A stretch of DNA of 64,000 bases from Streptomyces glomeratus (GCF_021462825.1 NZ_JAKEEB010000016.1:62001-126000); one strand, 5' to 3'; positions 17,398-26,037 are shown, counted from the stretch's first letter. The notes: generated from the letters alone by a model not told the origin. Made by a program: numbers and translations.

Positions 17398-17776
17398 CCT
17401 CCGGCAGGCGCGCCGGTCCCGAGCGGCCGCGCAGCGCCCGGCCGATCCGTGCGGCGAGGGCGGTGACGACGGCCGCGCCGAGCGTTCCCAGCACCGTCGC
17501 GGTCAGGGGGGTCAGGACGCCCGTGCCGAGTCCGGTGGCCACCCGGGCCGACACGGCGATGCCGAGCAGCAGGGCGCTGCCGCACGCCGTGCCCAGCAGC
17601 AGACGGCTCGCGGGCGGGCATATCCCGTCCCCGGCGGGGGCGTCCCCCTCGTCGGCCAGGGGCGCCGACCCGCCCGCGCCGCCGGTTCCCGCGGCGGAGC
17701 CGGGCGGGTCACCCGCCGCCGGGAAGCGGGAGGCGCGCAGCTGCCTGTACCACTCAAGGAACCCGAGGACCGCCAT
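17327..17776 (-). CDS. Membrane protein with two hydrophobic segments, unknown
   Basis: A 149-aa protein. An N-terminal MAVLGFLEWYRQLRASRF is followed by a Gly/Ala/Pro-rich stretch. Two hydrophobic helices follow: about 58-82 (LLLGTACGSALLLGIAVSAR) and 86-107 (GVLTPLTATVLGTLGAAVVTAL). The tail is Pro-rich. A strong GGGAGGAAAG lies six bases before the ATG. It lies 46 bases downstream of the DUF5753 regulator on the same strand, so it is probably its operon partner. The long-tail overlap with the opposing small membrane gene is unusual but both have plausible starts. Confidence 0.6.
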   Translation of the reverse strand: MAVLGFLEWYRQLRASRFPAAGDPPGSAAGTGGAGGSAPLADEGDAPAGDGICPPASRLLLGTACGSALLLGIAVSARVATGLGTGVLTPLTATVLGTLGAAVVTALAARIGRALRGRSGPARLPEVSASPNPADEQPPQPGREHGDVP

Positions 17777-17821
17777 GGGTCTTTCCTCCCCGTTGTCCGC
17801 CCGGGTCGTCCTCCCCGGGCT

Positions 17822-18679
17822 TCAGCTGTTGCCGAGACTCTCCTTGACCGCGTCGATCAGCTCGACCATCCGGTCGCCCTCGTACGCCTTGGTGCTGATG
17901 TCCTCGAAGCACTCCTGGTAGCGGGCCGTGAGACCGAGGTCCTCACGGTTGGCCACGCTGCCGGTGGCGCCTTCGAGGTACAGCAGGTCGTCGCCGTCCG
18001 TGAAGCCGAGCAGGGTGAAGGACGCACCCATGCTGTAGTGCGCGCCGGCCGTGAACGGCAGCAGGCGCAGGGTGACCCGGGGATGCCGGGACATCGTCTT
18101 GAGGTGTTCCAGCTGACGGCGCATCACCCCCGGACCGCCGATGACCCGCCGGACGACCGCCTCGTCCAGGACGATCTGCACGTCCGGGCCGCTGTCGCCG
18201 TCGAAGATCCGTTCCTGTCGCGTCGCGCGCAGTTCCGCCGAGCGACGGGCCAGATCCCCGTTCTCGCGGGGCGCGAGCTGGGCCAGTGTGTAGTCCTCGA
18301 TCTGGAGCAGCGAGCAGACGACGGACGGGTGGTAGAAGCGGATCGAGGTCGCGGCGCCCTCGTAGCCCAGGTACTGGGCGAACTGCGGCCGCACCATGTC
18401 GTTGTACGGCGCCCACCAGGACGGTCCCTTCGACCCGCGGGCGGCGTCTTCCAGTTCCGCCACCAGCTCTGGGTCCGTGACGTCGTACAGCTGGAGCAGT
18501 GCGCGCAGGTCCGTCACGCTCAGGCTGACCGTCCCCGCCTCCAGCCGGATCAGCTTGGACAGGGACCACTCCAGCGCGTCGGCGGCCTCCCGTTGGGTGA
18601 GACCGGCGTCCTCGCGCGCCCTGCGCAGTTCGAGGCGGAGCCTGCGTCGGTTCAGGCTCGGATCGATGTCCCTGGCCAT
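17822..18679 (-). CDS. XRE-type helix-turn-helix regulator with DUF5753 domain
   Basis: A 285-aa DNA-binding protein. The helix-turn-helix is at residues about 14-70 (RRAREDAGLTQREAADALEW, SLSKLIRLEAGTVSLSVTDL). Residues about 95-280 form the DUF5753 domain (FYHPSVVCSLLQIEDYTLAQ ... RLLPFTAGAHYSMGASFTLL). Family members (WhiJ-like, Scr1-type) are repressors controlled by DUF397 partners. Start chosen at the ATG with AAGGAG eight bases upstream, which gives the normal family N-terminus; the open frame reaches further but without a ribosome-binding site. The upstream region carries an 8-base direct repeat (18768-18789). Confidence 0.88.
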   Translation of the reverse strand: MARDIDPSLNRRRLRLELRRAREDAGLTQREAADALEWSLSKLIRLEAGTVSLSVTDLRALLQLYDVTDPELVAELEDAARGSKGPSWWAPYNDMVRPQFAQYLGYEGAATSIRFYHPSVVCSLLQIEDYTLAQLAPRENGDLARRSAELRATRQERIFDGDSGPDVQIVLDEAVVRRVIGGPGVMRRQLEHLKTMSRHPRVTLRLLPFTAGAHYSMGASFTLLGFTDGDDLLYLEGATGSVANREDLGLTARYQECFEDISTKAYEGDRMVELIDAVKESLGNS

Positions 18680-18767
18680 GTCGCTCCTTGCCACACGTCG
18701 GGGTCGGGCGGCCGACGTCGAGCAGCAACTCACCCACCAGACTAGGTGCGTTGGGCGTGCGCGGCCA

Positions 18768-18789
18768 GACACCTGCGTTCTGACACCTG
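18768..18789. repeat. Direct repeat GACACCTG, period 14, upstream of the DUF5753 regulator
   Basis: GACACCTG occurs at 18768-18775 and again at 18782-18789, with centres 14 bases apart, about 90 bases before the regulator start. It could be an operator for the regulator itself. It may also be chance in a GC-rich leader. Confidence 0.4.
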
Positions 18790-18854
18790 TCTTTTCGACG
18801 CGGTCGCGATGCGGTGTAGAACGTAGCAAACCGGTACATGTCCCACCAAAGACC

Positions 18855-18887
18855 AAGCCCTCGCAGTGAGGATCACTGCGAGGGCTT
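18855..18887 (-). terminator. Terminator downstream of the pit unit
   Basis: Perfect 14-base stem AAGCCCTCGCAGTG / CACTGCGAGGGCTT with a 5-base loop, 32 bases past the stop of the 70-aa gene. No long T run, as is common in Streptomyces. Confidence 0.8.
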
Positions 18888-18919
18888 GTCATGCGCCCGG
18901 GCGGGCGTGGGGCGTGGGG

Positions 18920-19132
18920 TCAGGAGACGATCAGATAGATCCCGTACGCCACCGCCGCCGCGCACGCCGCGAAGCAGGCGTATGCGCCGGTGGCCGCGAG
19001 CGCGGCGCCGCCCCGGGGCGACTCCTTCTTCGCGAGTCCCACGACGCCCAGGGTGAACAGGCCCACCAGGGCCACGGTGACCACGAGGCTGACGCCGAAG
19101 ACGGAGCCGAGTGCTGCCCAGTCGATCTTCAT
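18920..19132 (-). CDS. Small membrane protein downstream of pit, unknown
   Basis: A 70-aa protein with two membrane helices: about 8-32 (LGSVFGVSLVVTVALVGLFT) and 44-68 (AATGAYACFAACAAAVAYGI), joined by a short basic loop (KKESPRG). It begins 15 bases after the pit stop, so it is co-transcribed with the phosphate transporter and followed by a strong terminator. It may be a transporter accessory subunit, but no family function is known to me. Confidence 0.75.
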   Translation of the reverse strand: MKIDWAALGSVFGVSLVVTVALVGLFTLGVVGLAKKESPRGGAALAATGAYACFAACAAAVAYGIYLIVS

Positions 19133-19147
19133 GAGGGGTGTGCTTCC

Positions 19148-20452
19148 TTAAACCGTCGCGGGGCTGGTCGGCTCCGCGGAGGGGCCGGTGGTCTGGGCCG
19201 GGATGGTGGCCCTCGGACCGGTGGTCTGGGCCGGGATCGTGACCTTCGGGCCGGTGGCCGGGTCCGTCTGGGCGTCGGCCGAGGCGAGTTGGCCCGCCGG
19301 CGGCGGGATCACCGCGGCGATGGCCGTCGTGACGACGCCCGCGGGCTCCGCCTCGACGTCGTTGACGTTGTCGACCGTGACCGGCTTGCGGCGGGACAGG
19401 GACCAGATGACGCCGGCGCCGGCCACCAGGAGCACACCGGTGGCGACGGTGCCCCACGTGCCCTGGTCGGTGAGGAGTTCGGCGCCCGCGCCGACCAGGC
19501 CGGCGGCCGGGAGGGTCAGGCCCCAGGCGACGAACATCCGGGTCGCGGTCGACCAGCGGACCACTCCGCCCTTGCGGCCGAGGCCGGCGCCCATGACGGC
19601 ACCGGAGCAGACCTGGGTGGTGGAGAGCGAGAAGCCGATGTGCGAGGAGGCGAGGATCGCGGTCGCCGCGCTGGTCTGGGCGGCGAAGCCCTGCTGCGGC
19701 GCCAGGTCGGTCAGGCCCTTGCCCAGGGTGCGGACGATGCGCCAGCCGCCCAGGTAGGTGCCGAGCGCGATGGCCAGGCCGGCGGAGACGATGACCCAGG
19801 TGGGAGGGTTCGAGCCGGGGGCGATGACGCCACCGGTGACGAGCGCGAGGGTGATGACGCCCATCGTCTTCTGGGCGTCGTTGGTGCCGTGTGCCAGGGA
19901 GACCAGACCGGCCGAGGCGATCGACCCGGCGCGGTAGCCCTTCGCGGTCGCCTTCTCGTCGGCGCGGCTGCCGACGGCGAACGACAGGCGCGTCGCCAGC
20001 ATGGAGGCGAGTCCCGCCACGATCGGCGCGGCGACCGCGGGGATCAGGACCTTGGTGACGATCGTCGAACCGTTGACGGCGGACCAGCCGGCCGAGGCGA
20101 CGGCCGCGCCGATCAGACCTCCGAAGAGAGCGTGGGAGGAACTGGAGGGCAGACCCAGAAGCCAGGTCAGCAGGTTCCAGAGGATGGCGCCCACCAGGGC
20201 CGCGAAGATCACTTCGACGCGTATGCCCTGTTCGTTGATGATGCCGCCGGAGATGGTCTTGGCGACCTCGACGGAGAGGAAGGCGCCGACGAGGTTCAGC
20301 GCGGCGGACATCGCCACCGCCGTCTTGGGCCTCAGGGCGCCGGTCGAGATGGTTGTCGCCATCGCGTTGGCAGTGTCGTGGAAACCGTTCGTGAAATCGA
20401 ACACGAGAGCGGTGACGATCACGATTCCGAGGAGGAGCGTGATGTGTTCCAT
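19148..20452 (-). CDS. pit: Inorganic phosphate transporter, PiT family
   Basis: A 434-aa polytopic membrane protein. The duplicated PiT signature is visible: N-terminal FDFTNGFHDTANAMATTIST and the later VSLAHGTNDAQKTMGVITLA, plus GLPSSSSHALFGGLIGAAVA. PiT proteins import metal-phosphate complexes using the proton gradient. The C-terminal tail after about residue 370 is a non-conserved extension with repeats of the type TGPKVTIPAQTTGPRATIPA. It resembles S. coelicolor PitH2 by context. An 11+11 base PHO box lies 48 bases upstream of the start, implying PhoP control. Confidence 0.93.
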   Translation of the reverse strand: MEHITLLLGIVIVTALVFDFTNGFHDTANAMATTISTGALRPKTAVAMSAALNLVGAFLSVEVAKTISGGIINEQGIRVEVIFAALVGAILWNLLTWLLGLPSSSSHALFGGLIGAAVASAGWSAVNGSTIVTKVLIPAVAAPIVAGLASMLATRLSFAVGSRADEKATAKGYRAGSIASAGLVSLAHGTNDAQKTMGVITLALVTGGVIAPGSNPPTWVIVSAGLAIALGTYLGGWRIVRTLGKGLTDLAPQQGFAAQTSAATAILASSHIGFSLSTTQVCSGAVMGAGLGRKGGVVRWSTATRMFVAWGLTLPAAGLVGAGAELLTDQGTWGTVATGVLLVAGAGVIWSLSRRKPVTVDNVNDVEAEPAGVVTTAIAAVIPPPAGQLASADAQTDPATGPKVTIPAQTTGPRATIPAQTTGPSAEPTSPATV

Positions 20453-20499
20453 TTACCCAGGCTTCTGTGGGAGGTCAGTGGTAGGGAGACCGTAGGCAA

Positions 20500-20521
20500 C
20501 CTGGGTGAACGGAAGATGAAC
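20500..20521 (-). promoter_or_regulatory. PHO box (PhoP direct-repeat units) upstream of pit
   Basis: On the minus strand two adjacent 11-base units read GTTCATCTTCC and GTTCACCCAGG, matching the Streptomyces PhoP direct-repeat unit (GTTCACC core). TACGGT follows about 6 bases later and could be the -10. A near-palindrome, GATATACC...GGTGTATC (20524-20543), lies immediately upstream. Confidence 0.85.
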
Positions 20522-20642
20522 TGGGATATACCTGGGGGTGTATCAAACGGGGTGCTGCTCCTCCGTTTTTGGCAGGCTGATGGCGGCGCCGCTCTCGAAC
20601 GAAGGCGGAACTTCGCCCTCCGGGGGCTTGGGTGGGCCTCGT

Positions 20643-21392
20643 CTAGCCCTTGGTGAACCTCTTCAGCCGGCCCAGGGAGCCGTTGAAGAGATTTTGGTCA
20701 CCCGGCAGGCTGCCGCTGTTGTCGTACTGCCAGAACGTCCAGAACGACCACCCCGCGGGAAGCGCCCCCGCGCCCGGCGCGCCATGATGGGCGATCCACA
20801 GCGCGTGGTCCGCCGCGAAGACGCCGCTGCCGCCGGTGCAGTCGTTCCACCAGTGGGCGGTGGTGTAGATCACGGGGCGGCGGCCGGTCTCGCGCCTGAC
20901 CTCGTCACTGAAGGACCTGATCCAGCCGACCATCCCGGCCCTGCTCAGCCCGTAGCACGTGCGCTTCCGGTCGTACGGGTTGTCCTCGAGGTCGAGCGCG
21001 GGCGGCAGGGTCCAGCCGTCCGCGCGCCAGGCACCGCCGTGGCGCACGAAGTACGCGGCCTGCTCGGCGCCGGAGGACCGGTCGGGCGCGGCGAAGTGAT
21101 ATGCGCCACGGATGATGCCCGCGGCGCGGGCGCCGTCGTACTGCCGGGTGAAGTAGGGGTTGCGGTAGGTGGTGGACTCGGTCGCCTTGATGAAGACGAA
21201 CCGTGCGCCCTTCGTCCTGGCGCCGGCCCAGTCCACGTTCTTCTGGTGCGAGGAGACATCGTGTCCCCTCGGTGCGCCGGCCGCCGACGCCGGACTCCCG
21301 CCGAGGGATCCCGTCAGGACGAGTGCCGCCGCGGACACCGCGGCGCCGGCGATGTGGCCGCGACGGCGGGACGATGTGCGATCACGGGCCAT
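20643..21392 (-). CDS. Secreted GH25 lysozyme (muramidase)
   Basis: A 249-aa protein with an N-terminal signal: basic RDRTSSRRRG then a hydrophobic stretch ending ASAAG near residue 40. The GH25 domain follows: RGHDVSSHQKNVDW, FVFIKATESTTYRNPYF, GAYHFAAPDRSSG, and PALDLEDNPY, which carries the catalytic Asp/Glu pair. It hydrolyses the MurNAc-GlcNAc bonds of peptidoglycan outside the cell. Start chosen at the ATG giving a compact signal peptide. The frame is open 28 codons upstream. It is monocistronic, divergent from the aldolase gene. Confidence 0.9.
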   Translation of the reverse strand: MARDRTSSRRRGHIAGAAVSAAALVLTGSLGGSPASAAGAPRGHDVSSHQKNVDWAGARTKGARFVFIKATESTTYRNPYFTRQYDGARAAGIIRGAYHFAAPDRSSGAEQAAYFVRHGGAWRADGWTLPPALDLEDNPYDRKRTCYGLSRAGMVGWIRSFSDEVRRETGRRPVIYTTAHWWNDCTGGSGVFAADHALWIAHHGAPGAGALPAGWSFWTFWQYDNSGSLPGDQNLFNGSLGRLKRFTKG

Positions 21393-21587
21393 GCTTGCCC
21401 CCGGAATGGCGACGTGTGCGACAAATCGTCCAGACGCTACTGGAAGATCGCCGGAAGCCGGTCGGGCACCGGCCATTCCGTCCCGAGGTTCACCTCCGCG
21501 GATGCGCGCCCTTACGGACGCGTGCCTTCCGCCCTACAGTGCGCCGGAGCACCGGCGGGCCCGGCGCCCGCCTGGGAAGATCGCGGC

Positions 21588-22316
21588 ATGGCTGAGCAGC
21601 GACGCGGCGCACGGGACGCGCGGGAACCACGGGAAGACGTACGAGGGGAAGCGGGCCCGGGGGCGCCCGACACGAAGGACGAGGTCGCACGGGCCTGGGA
21701 CGAGCTCGTCGCGACGGCCCGCCGGACCGTGGCCGACGGACTGGTCGTCGGCACGTCCGGCAACGTCTCCGTACGCGTCGGCGACGCCGTGCTGGTCACA
21801 CCCACCGGAGTGCCCTACGAGCGGCTGGCCCCCGGCGACGTCGTCGGCGTCGGACTCGACGGCCGTCAGGTGCTCGGCTCCCTGCGGCCGACGAGCGAGC
21901 TGCCGATGCACCTCGCCGTCTACCGCGCCACCGGGGCGCGGGCCGTCGTCCACACCCACGCCGTGCACGCGACAGCCGTCTCCACCCTGGTACCGGAGCT
22001 GCCGCTGATCCACTACATGGCGGGAGCGCTCGGTGGGGCGGTCCGGGTGGCCCCCTACGCGGCCTACGGCACCGAGGAGTTGGCCGAGAACATGCTCGGC
22101 GCCCTGGCGGACCGCACCGCGTGCCTCCTGCAGAACCACGGCACGATCGCCTACGGATCGTCACTCACCCAGGCGTACGACCGCACCGCACAGCTGGAGT
22201 GGATGTGCCGGGTCTGGCTGACGGCGTCGTCGGTACCGGGCCTCACCCCGGCCCTCCTCACCCGTGAGCAGCTGGCGGAGGCTGAAGAACGCCTGCGGGG
22301 GTACGGACAGCAGTAG
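21588..22316 (+). CDS. Class II aldolase/adducin family protein (fuculose-phosphate-aldolase-like)
   Basis: A 242-aa zinc aldolase. Seen: LVVGTSGNVSVRVGDAVLVT, SELPMHLAVYRATGARAVVHTH (metal His pair in HTHAVHA), and LLQNHGTIAYGSSLTQAYDR (third His). This pattern fits L-fuculose-1-phosphate aldolase and methylthioribulose-phosphate dehydratase relatives. Substrate is not readable from sequence. The ATG follows GGGAAG. The N-terminal 30 residues are a charged extension. The very long open frame upstream of this ATG is on the antisense of the lysozyme gene and was rejected. The next gene lies 117 bases downstream. Confidence 0.87.
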   Translation: MAEQRRGARDAREPREDVRGEAGPGAPDTKDEVARAWDELVATARRTVADGLVVGTSGNVSVRVGDAVLVTPTGVPYERLAPGDVVGVGLDGRQVLGSLRPTSELPMHLAVYRATGARAVVHTHAVHATAVSTLVPELPLIHYMAGALGGAVRVAPYAAYGTEELAENMLGALADRTACLLQNHGTIAYGSSLTQAYDRTAQLEWMCRVWLTASSVPGLTPALLTREQLAEAEERLRGYGQQ

Positions 22317-22433
22317 CAGCAGTGGAGGGCGGCGACCGGGAGGGCCGCGACCGGGGCCGCACGGTGTGCCCCGCACAGCGCCCGCGCCCTCCTCCCGCTG
22401 GCCGGGGGCGACCTGCGACGGGAGACTGGACAA

Positions 22434-23561
22434 GTGCGCACAGTGAAAGCGGCGGCCGCAGCCGTCACCGTAGCCATCGCCGCGGGCGCGGCCGGTATCG
22501 CCGCGGGCCGCTTCGCCAGCAACGCCGCGCTCAAGGCACCGCCGGGTCGCCCGCTGCCCACCGAGCCCCGCCTCACCGTGCACTCCACGGCGGCCGGGCG
22601 GATCACGCTCACCCGCGACCTGGCCTCCCGGCGCCCCGGCATCTACGGCCTGTCCGGGGACGGCTCCCACGCGGTCGTCGGCCCGGTGCTGAACACCGCC
22701 CCCCACTCCGCCGACACCGTGGTACGCCGCCTGGAACGCGTCGTCCACGGCACGCTGGAACCCGGCGACCGGACATGGCTCACCCCGAACCTGTACGTCG
22801 GCGACCCGGGCACCGCCCTCGGCCTCGACCACACCGACGTCGACGTGCAGGGCGAACTCGGGGTCCTGCCCGCCTGGTTCGTGCCCGGGGCCCGTGACAC
22901 CTGGGTGATCACCGTGCACGGGCTCGGCACCACTCGGGAACACCCGATGAACGTCATCGAGTTCCTCCACCGGCAGCGGTTCCCGGTGCTCGACCTCGCC
23001 TACCGCGGCGACCCCGGGGCACCACGCCCGCTGGACGGCCTGAACCATCTCGGGGAGACCGAGTGGCGCGACGTCGAGGCCGCCATCCGCCACGCCGTGG
23101 GCCACGGCGCCGAGCGCGTCGTCCTGTACGGCTGGTCCACCGGGGCCACCATGGCCCTGCGCGCCGCCGCACACTCCACGCTGCGCGCACGGGTCTCCGG
23201 ACTGGTCCTGGACTCGCCTGTGCTCAACTGGGAGGCCACACTGCGCTCCCTCGCCATGGCCCGCCGCACCCCCGGTGCGCTGCTGCCGCTGGCCGTCCGC
23301 GCCGCCCAGGGCCGCACCGGTCTGTACGGCGACCACGTCCACGGGCCCGCCGACCCGCAGCAGCTCACCGTGCCGACCCTCATCTTCCACGGCCCCGACG
23401 ACGCCGTCGCCCCCTGGGCACCCTCACGCCGCCTCGCGGAACGCCGCGGAGACCTCGTCACCCTGCACACGGTCCGGGACGCCCCGCACGGCGCGATGTG
23501 GAACGCCGACCCCGAGGCCTACGAAGAGGCCCTGCGGCGCTTCCTGACCCCGCTGATGTGA
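22434..23561 (+). CDS. Exported or membrane-anchored alpha/beta hydrolase
   Basis: A 375-aa protein with an N-terminal hydrophobic segment (VKAAAAAVTVAIAAGAAGIA), likely a signal anchor. The hydrolase domain spans about 150-370: WVITVHGLGTTREHPM, the nucleophile elbow YGWSTGATMALRAA (GxSxG, Ser), TLIFHGPDDAVAPW with the acid, and DAPHGAMW with the His. GTG start. The architecture matches bacterial serine hydrolases of the BEM46/Abhd13 kind acting outside the membrane. Substrate unknown. Confidence 0.85.
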   Translation: MRTVKAAAAAVTVAIAAGAAGIAAGRFASNAALKAPPGRPLPTEPRLTVHSTAAGRITLTRDLASRRPGIYGLSGDGSHAVVGPVLNTAPHSADTVVRRLERVVHGTLEPGDRTWLTPNLYVGDPGTALGLDHTDVDVQGELGVLPAWFVPGARDTWVITVHGLGTTREHPMNVIEFLHRQRFPVLDLAYRGDPGAPRPLDGLNHLGETEWRDVEAAIRHAVGHGAERVVLYGWSTGATMALRAAAHSTLRARVSGLVLDSPVLNWEATLRSLAMARRTPGALLPLAVRAAQGRTGLYGDHVHGPADPQQLTVPTLIFHGPDDAVAPWAPSRRLAERRGDLVTLHTVRDAPHGAMWNADPEAYEEALRRFLTPLM

Positions 23562-23826
23562 CCCACCGGCTCCCGGCCTCGCGTACCGCACCCGTCCCCG
23601 GGCTCCGCATCCCCCACCGGGTCCGCTGACGTATCCATCCCCGGCTGCACCGACGCGCCCCACGGCGACCCGCGGCCCGCCCCCCCGGGGACCCTTCCGC
23701 TTAGCTCCTCCCGAGAGGCCCTTGTCCCGTCGCATCCCGTTTTCGGGACCAGTGCGTTGGCCAGCCCTGTCGCCCGCCGTGACATTCCGTTTGGGTTTTC
23801 GGACCGTCAACCGGAAGACTGCCCCT

Positions 23827-25284
23827 GTGACGTCCCGTACCCCGCGCGACTCCAGGCTCCGACTCGTCCGCCCGCGGCCGCTCGCCGCCGCTCCCCGAGC
23901 GGTGGCCCAGGGCCGCTCGCGCCGCCCCGCGCCCCGGCCGCCCGAGGGCACGCCCCCGCCCGCGGAGCTGGCCGGAATGGCCCGTGCCCGCCTGGCCGAC
24001 GCGGCCCGTGTCGCCCGCTGGGCCGACATCTCGCTCGGGCGGGGCCGTGACGGCGCCACGTCCGACGGCAAGGGCACCCTCTCCGACGCCACCGCCGAAC
24101 GGGCCGCCACCGCCCTGGGACTGACCCCCGCTCAGGTGCGTGCCGACTGGGACACCGCGCGCCTGGCCGGCCTCGTCGAGGTGCACGGCGACATCGCCCG
24201 CCCCGGCTGGCGGCTGCGCGCCTGGAACCGCGACGACTCCGCGGTCCTGCGTGGCTGGGTCGCCCTCTTCGACGCCTGGTCGCTCGCCTACCCCGAGCCC
24301 GCCGGCCGCGAGCACTCCGCCGTCGCCGAGGTCGTCTCGGCCATGCCCCAGGTGCTGTCCTTCCTCCAGCTGTCCGCGGGCCCCGTCCCCGTCGAGCAGC
24401 TTCTCGACCTCCTCGAACAGCGGGTGACCGAACTGCGCACCGAACGGTGCGAGGTCGCCTACGTCCCGCCCATCGCCGCGCACCCCTTCCACGAGAAGGT
24501 CCGCGCCACCCCCGCCGGCCCCGGGGCGGCAGCCGCACCGGCCCATGACCCCGCCGAGGCCACCCCGCTCGCCCCCCTGCTCGACTGGGCCCTCGACGCG
24601 CTCGCCTACGTCGGAGCCCTCACCTGGGCCGACGGGCAGGCCACCCTGACACCGCTCGGCAGCTGGGCGGTCTGGGTCAAGCTGGAGCAGATCTGCGTCG
24701 CCGCGCAGAGCCCCGCCGGGAACATCGAGCAGAACGCGGAGGACATGCTGCGCGGCTGCGCCGGGCTCCGCCCGAACGCGGCCCGCGCCGAGTACCGCGC
24801 CTGGCTCGCCGCCCGCCCCGTCGGCAGCGCCGTCACCGAACTCCTGGACGCCGCCCGTGGCGAGGACGCCCTGCTGCGCGGACTGGCCTTCGAGGCGCTG
24901 CGCGTGGTCGGGGCGCCCGCCGAACCCGATGTGCGGGCCGCCGCGGAGGAGACCACGCTGCGCCCCTACGCGCTGATCTGGCTCGCCGAACAGGAGGGCA
25001 CCGACCCCGAGGACGCACACGAGGTCCTCACCCGGGAGGAGGCCACCTGGCTGTGGGTCGACACCGCCGCGGCCGTCGCCGACCACGGAGAGGCCCCGCT
25101 GCTGGTGCGCCATCTGGAGTCGGCCGTGCAGGCCACCGTGCCCGCGCTCCTCGACGAGGTCCGCGCGGTCGGGCATCCCCGCACCGTGCAGGTCCTGGTC
25201 GCGCTCGCTGCCGCCCACCCGGACCCGGCGCTCGCCAGGGCCGTGCGGCGCGCCGCGTTCCAGGTGCACACCGGAGGCAGCTGA
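23827..25284 (+). CDS. Conserved actinobacterial hypothetical protein, helical, 485 aa
   Basis: Not assigned to a named family. The N-terminus (about 1-50) is basic and Pro/Arg-rich. Residues about 60-130 look like a helical DNA-binding-like block (ATAERAATALGLTPAQVRAD). The middle contains AWNRDDSAVLRGWVALFDAW and VLSFLQLSAGPVPVEQLLDL. Residues 290-330 have WALDALAYVGALTWADGQ, resembling winged-helix segments. The C-terminal third (about 400-480) has HEAT-like alpha repeats (ALRVVGAPAEPDVRAAAEET ... PRTVQVLVALAAAHPDPALA). The GTG start follows GGAAG at nine bases; a TTG at 23722 is a weaker option. It stands alone and converges on the VOC gene 7 bases away. Confidence 0.7.
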   Translation: MTSRTPRDSRLRLVRPRPLAAAPRAVAQGRSRRPAPRPPEGTPPPAELAGMARARLADAARVARWADISLGRGRDGATSDGKGTLSDATAERAATALGLTPAQVRADWDTARLAGLVEVHGDIARPGWRLRAWNRDDSAVLRGWVALFDAWSLAYPEPAGREHSAVAEVVSAMPQVLSFLQLSAGPVPVEQLLDLLEQRVTELRTERCEVAYVPPIAAHPFHEKVRATPAGPGAAAAPAHDPAEATPLAPLLDWALDALAYVGALTWADGQATLTPLGSWAVWVKLEQICVAAQSPAGNIEQNAEDMLRGCAGLRPNAARAEYRAWLAARPVGSAVTELLDAARGEDALLRGLAFEALRVVGAPAEPDVRAAAEETTLRPYALIWLAEQEGTDPEDAHEVLTREEATWLWVDTAAAVADHGEAPLLVRHLESAVQATVPALLDEVRAVGHPRTVQVLVALAAAHPDPALARAVRRAAFQVHTGGS

Positions 25285-25291
25285 CCGCCGC

Positions 25292-25714
25292 TCAGACGGC
25301 CGTGTCGGGGGCGTAGGTGCCGAAGCTCCAGATGTTGCCCTCTATGTCGCGGGCCATGTAGTCCCGCGAGCCGTACTCCTGGTCCGTCGGGGGCATCAGG
25401 ATCTCCGCACCGTGCTCCACGGCCCGCCGGTGGTGGGCGTCGACGTCGTCCACGACGACGTACACCGCGCACGGGCCCGCCCCCTTCATGGCCTCGTCGA
25501 AGAGGCCGCCGCGGCCCTTCGACCCCAGCATGACCGCGCCGTTGCCCTGCACCAGCTCGGCGTGCAGCACCGTGCCGTCGCCTTCCTCGTCGCTCTCGTA
25601 CACCGACAGCTCCGTGAAGCCGAACGCCTCCGTGAGCTGTCTGATGGCCGCCTTCGCGTCCGCGTACAGCAGCGTCGGGTAGATGCTCGGACGCCTGCCG
25701 TCCATGCCCGCCAT
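25292..25714 (-). CDS. VOC (glyoxalase/bleomycin resistance-like) family protein
   Basis: A 140-aa protein of the PhnB-like VOC fold: PSIYPTLLYADAKAAIRQLT, EAFGFTELSVYESDEEGDGT, AVYVVVDDVDAHHRRAVEHG, DQEYGSRDYMARDIEGNIWS. These are typical of small dimeric metal-binding proteins acting on or binding small molecules. Start at the ATG preceded by GGGAGGGG; the inner ATG three codons later is also possible. Function unknown. Confidence 0.85.
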   Translation of the reverse strand: MAGMDGRRPSIYPTLLYADAKAAIRQLTEAFGFTELSVYESDEEGDGTVLHAELVQGNGAVMLGSKGRGGLFDEAMKGAGPCAVYVVVDDVDAHHRRAVEHGAEILMPPTDQEYGSRDYMARDIEGNIWSFGTYAPDTAV

Positions 25715-26024
25715 CCCGCTCACCCCTCCCGAGTCCCGGCCGGAAACCCGGCCTTTCCCCCAGTCTCGCACCGGGCACCGACAGCGGCTCCCGGCGCCGG
25801 CAGGCCGGCCCGGCGCGCGGGCCGGTCGCCCTGTACCCCGCCCGGCCCGGCGCATCCTCGTACGCCCCGGAAACCGGTGCCGGCCCCCCTGGCCCGGACG
25901 GAGGACATCCCGGCCGCGCCGCCGCCCGGTCCGCCGCCCCCACGCCTACCCTCCGGTCCCGCACAGCAATGAGCGTCACAGTGCCGAACGACGCGTACGG
26001 AACAAAGCGCTTGCATGCCCCCGT

Positions 26025-26037
26025 TAGACTGGGGCCC
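26025..26037 (+). promoter_or_regulatory. -10 element placing a leaderless start at the uORF
   Basis: TAGACT (26025-26030) lies 7 bases before the ATG at 26038, the spacing typical of leaderless actinobacterial transcripts. GGAACA lies about 20-25 bases upstream of it. The 400-base gap between the VOC start and the ABC-F start otherwise holds only the uORF below. Confidence 0.6.

Noticed and set aside
20538..21587. Upstream extension of the class II aldolase frame
   Set aside because: It lies antisense to the GH25 lysozyme, and the ATG at 21588 has a ribosome-binding site and gives the family length.
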